Shown here piece by piece: positions 63,522 to 64,000 of a stretch of DNA of 64,000 bases. Source of the DNA: Symsagittifera roscoffensis (taxonomy: Eukaryota > Xenacoelomorpha > Acoela > Convolutidae). The stretch is from positions 46,969,129 through 47,033,128 of the forward strand of contig NC_087066.1 in NCBI RefSeq assembly GCF_963678635.1. The letters are read 5' to 3'. The notes beneath the pieces are model-generated. The model was not told where the DNA came from. It did no database searches and saw only the letters and a list, made by a program, of their open reading frames with translations. Numbering within the stretch: position 1 is the stretch's first letter; each line of letters opens with the position of its first letter. Position numbers and translations under genes: made by a program.

Positions 63522-64000
63522 TTTACTAAGCGCTCATTGCTGGTTGAATGCTTAGTAATATTATCCTAAGTTATAAGTCTCACCTTAAATCGTCAAATTG
63601 TCTTGACAAAAAGTAGAGTAGAAACAATAGTTAGAAAAGGTATGAATTAATTAGTTGGTTAAATACAAAGCACTGGGTAATTAGATTATATAAGCGAATG
63701 GAACAGCTTAAAGAAATATACTTATGAGGGAAGGTTGAGCTAATCTTATTTTGTTCATCAATATTTTATCTTCTTACTAAGGTCGATGACTGATTTGTAT
63801 GTATGGGTCGCTCTTGATGGTGTCCACTTCGGCACTTCTGGTTTGGGCGTCAGTGTCGTCTTTGCCGTAGTCCTTTGGGTACTTGTAGTCCAGACTTCCT
63901 CAGGTGTGGGTCTCTCGAGTATCTCGATTTATAATTTTGTCGAACTTTAAATGAGAATTTTATTCTCTATTTTATTTGTGAAAAAAGGCTAGTTTATTTT
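63522..64000. repeat. Right copy of the long direct repeat, cut by the window end
   Basis: Near-identical to 54741-55220. Differences seen include AATATT for AATTTT and GATGACTG for GATGGCTG. Confidence 0.92.
63793..63901 (-). CDS. Possible terminal exon inside the direct repeat, right copy
   Basis: Same frame as in the left copy, with one substitution near the stop region (GATGACTG). If a host gene lies beyond 64000 on the minus strand, this would be its last exon and the left copy a duplicate. Confidence 0.4.

Larger units (their letters stand above)
54741..64000 (-). mobile_element. Gypsy-like gag-protease unit between direct repeats
   Basis: Two direct repeats of at least 480 bp (54741 onward and 63522 to the window end, about 99% alike) flank a minus-strand block. 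In its direction of reading this has two small ORFs, a long gag and a broken protease. I find no RT or integrase motif between the protease and the left repeat. It may be a non-autonomous LTR element, or an element caught inside a segmental duplication. The repeats do not show clear TG...CA ends. Confidence 0.5.

Overview
This is an AT-rich, intron-rich nuclear sequence from an invertebrate animal. Evidence for that: a spliced gene with GT-AG introns, an ABCB-type transporter, BEL/Pao and Ty3/Gypsy LTR retrotransposons, a LINE, a MULE, a Tc1/mariner transposon, hAT-like MITEs, and no operons or Shine-Dalgarno context. I cannot name the phylum from the sequence alone.

The one clear host gene is on the minus strand and fills about 39 kb (53634 down to 14269). 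It encodes a full-length ABCB (MDR/P-glycoprotein-type) transporter. I traced 23 coding exons by splice sites and reading phase. Their lengths add up to 4146 nt, a multiple of three, giving 1381 residues plus a stop codon. Both ATP-binding cassettes have intact Walker A, Q-loop, signature, Walker B glutamate and H-loop, so the gene looks functional. Only the exon 14/15 junction (the linker) is uncertain.

The introns are full of mobile and repetitive DNA. Intron 16 (11 kb) holds a decayed Ty3/Gypsy element on the opposite strand, with LTRs, a polypurine tract and an 89-bp hairpin. Intron 9 holds a MULE transposase relic, a Tc1/mariner relic, a split LINE reverse transcriptase and a perfect 27-bp hairpin. 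Introns 3 and 5 hold minisatellite arrays that surround GC-rich, coding-like fragments; the intron 3 arrays also enclose a tRNA-Arg-like sequence. Small hAT-like MITEs with CAGGGGCGGAT-type ends lie in at least five introns.

Left of the gene (1-13.8 kb) are a decayed minus-strand BEL/Pao element (0.4-4.9 kb), a 385-bp MITE, and an AT-rich, gene-free block. That block has two facing arrays of ~145-bp monomers (7.7-8.4 and 11.9-13.1 kb), arranged like the long terminal repeats of a Foldback element, with a 169-bp tandem repeat between them. A possible orphan exon lies at 13.8-14.0 kb.

Right of the gene (54.7-64 kb) is a minus-strand Gypsy-like unit between two nearly identical direct repeats of at least 480 bp. 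It has a long intact gag, a frame-broken protease and no visible reverse transcriptase or integrase. Upstream of gag lie two related ~95-110-residue ORFs that I do not recognise; this duplicated pair is the best candidate here for something undescribed. A further minus-strand frame at 56.0-56.7 kb (two in-frame stops) and a possible terminal exon inside the direct repeats are also unassigned.
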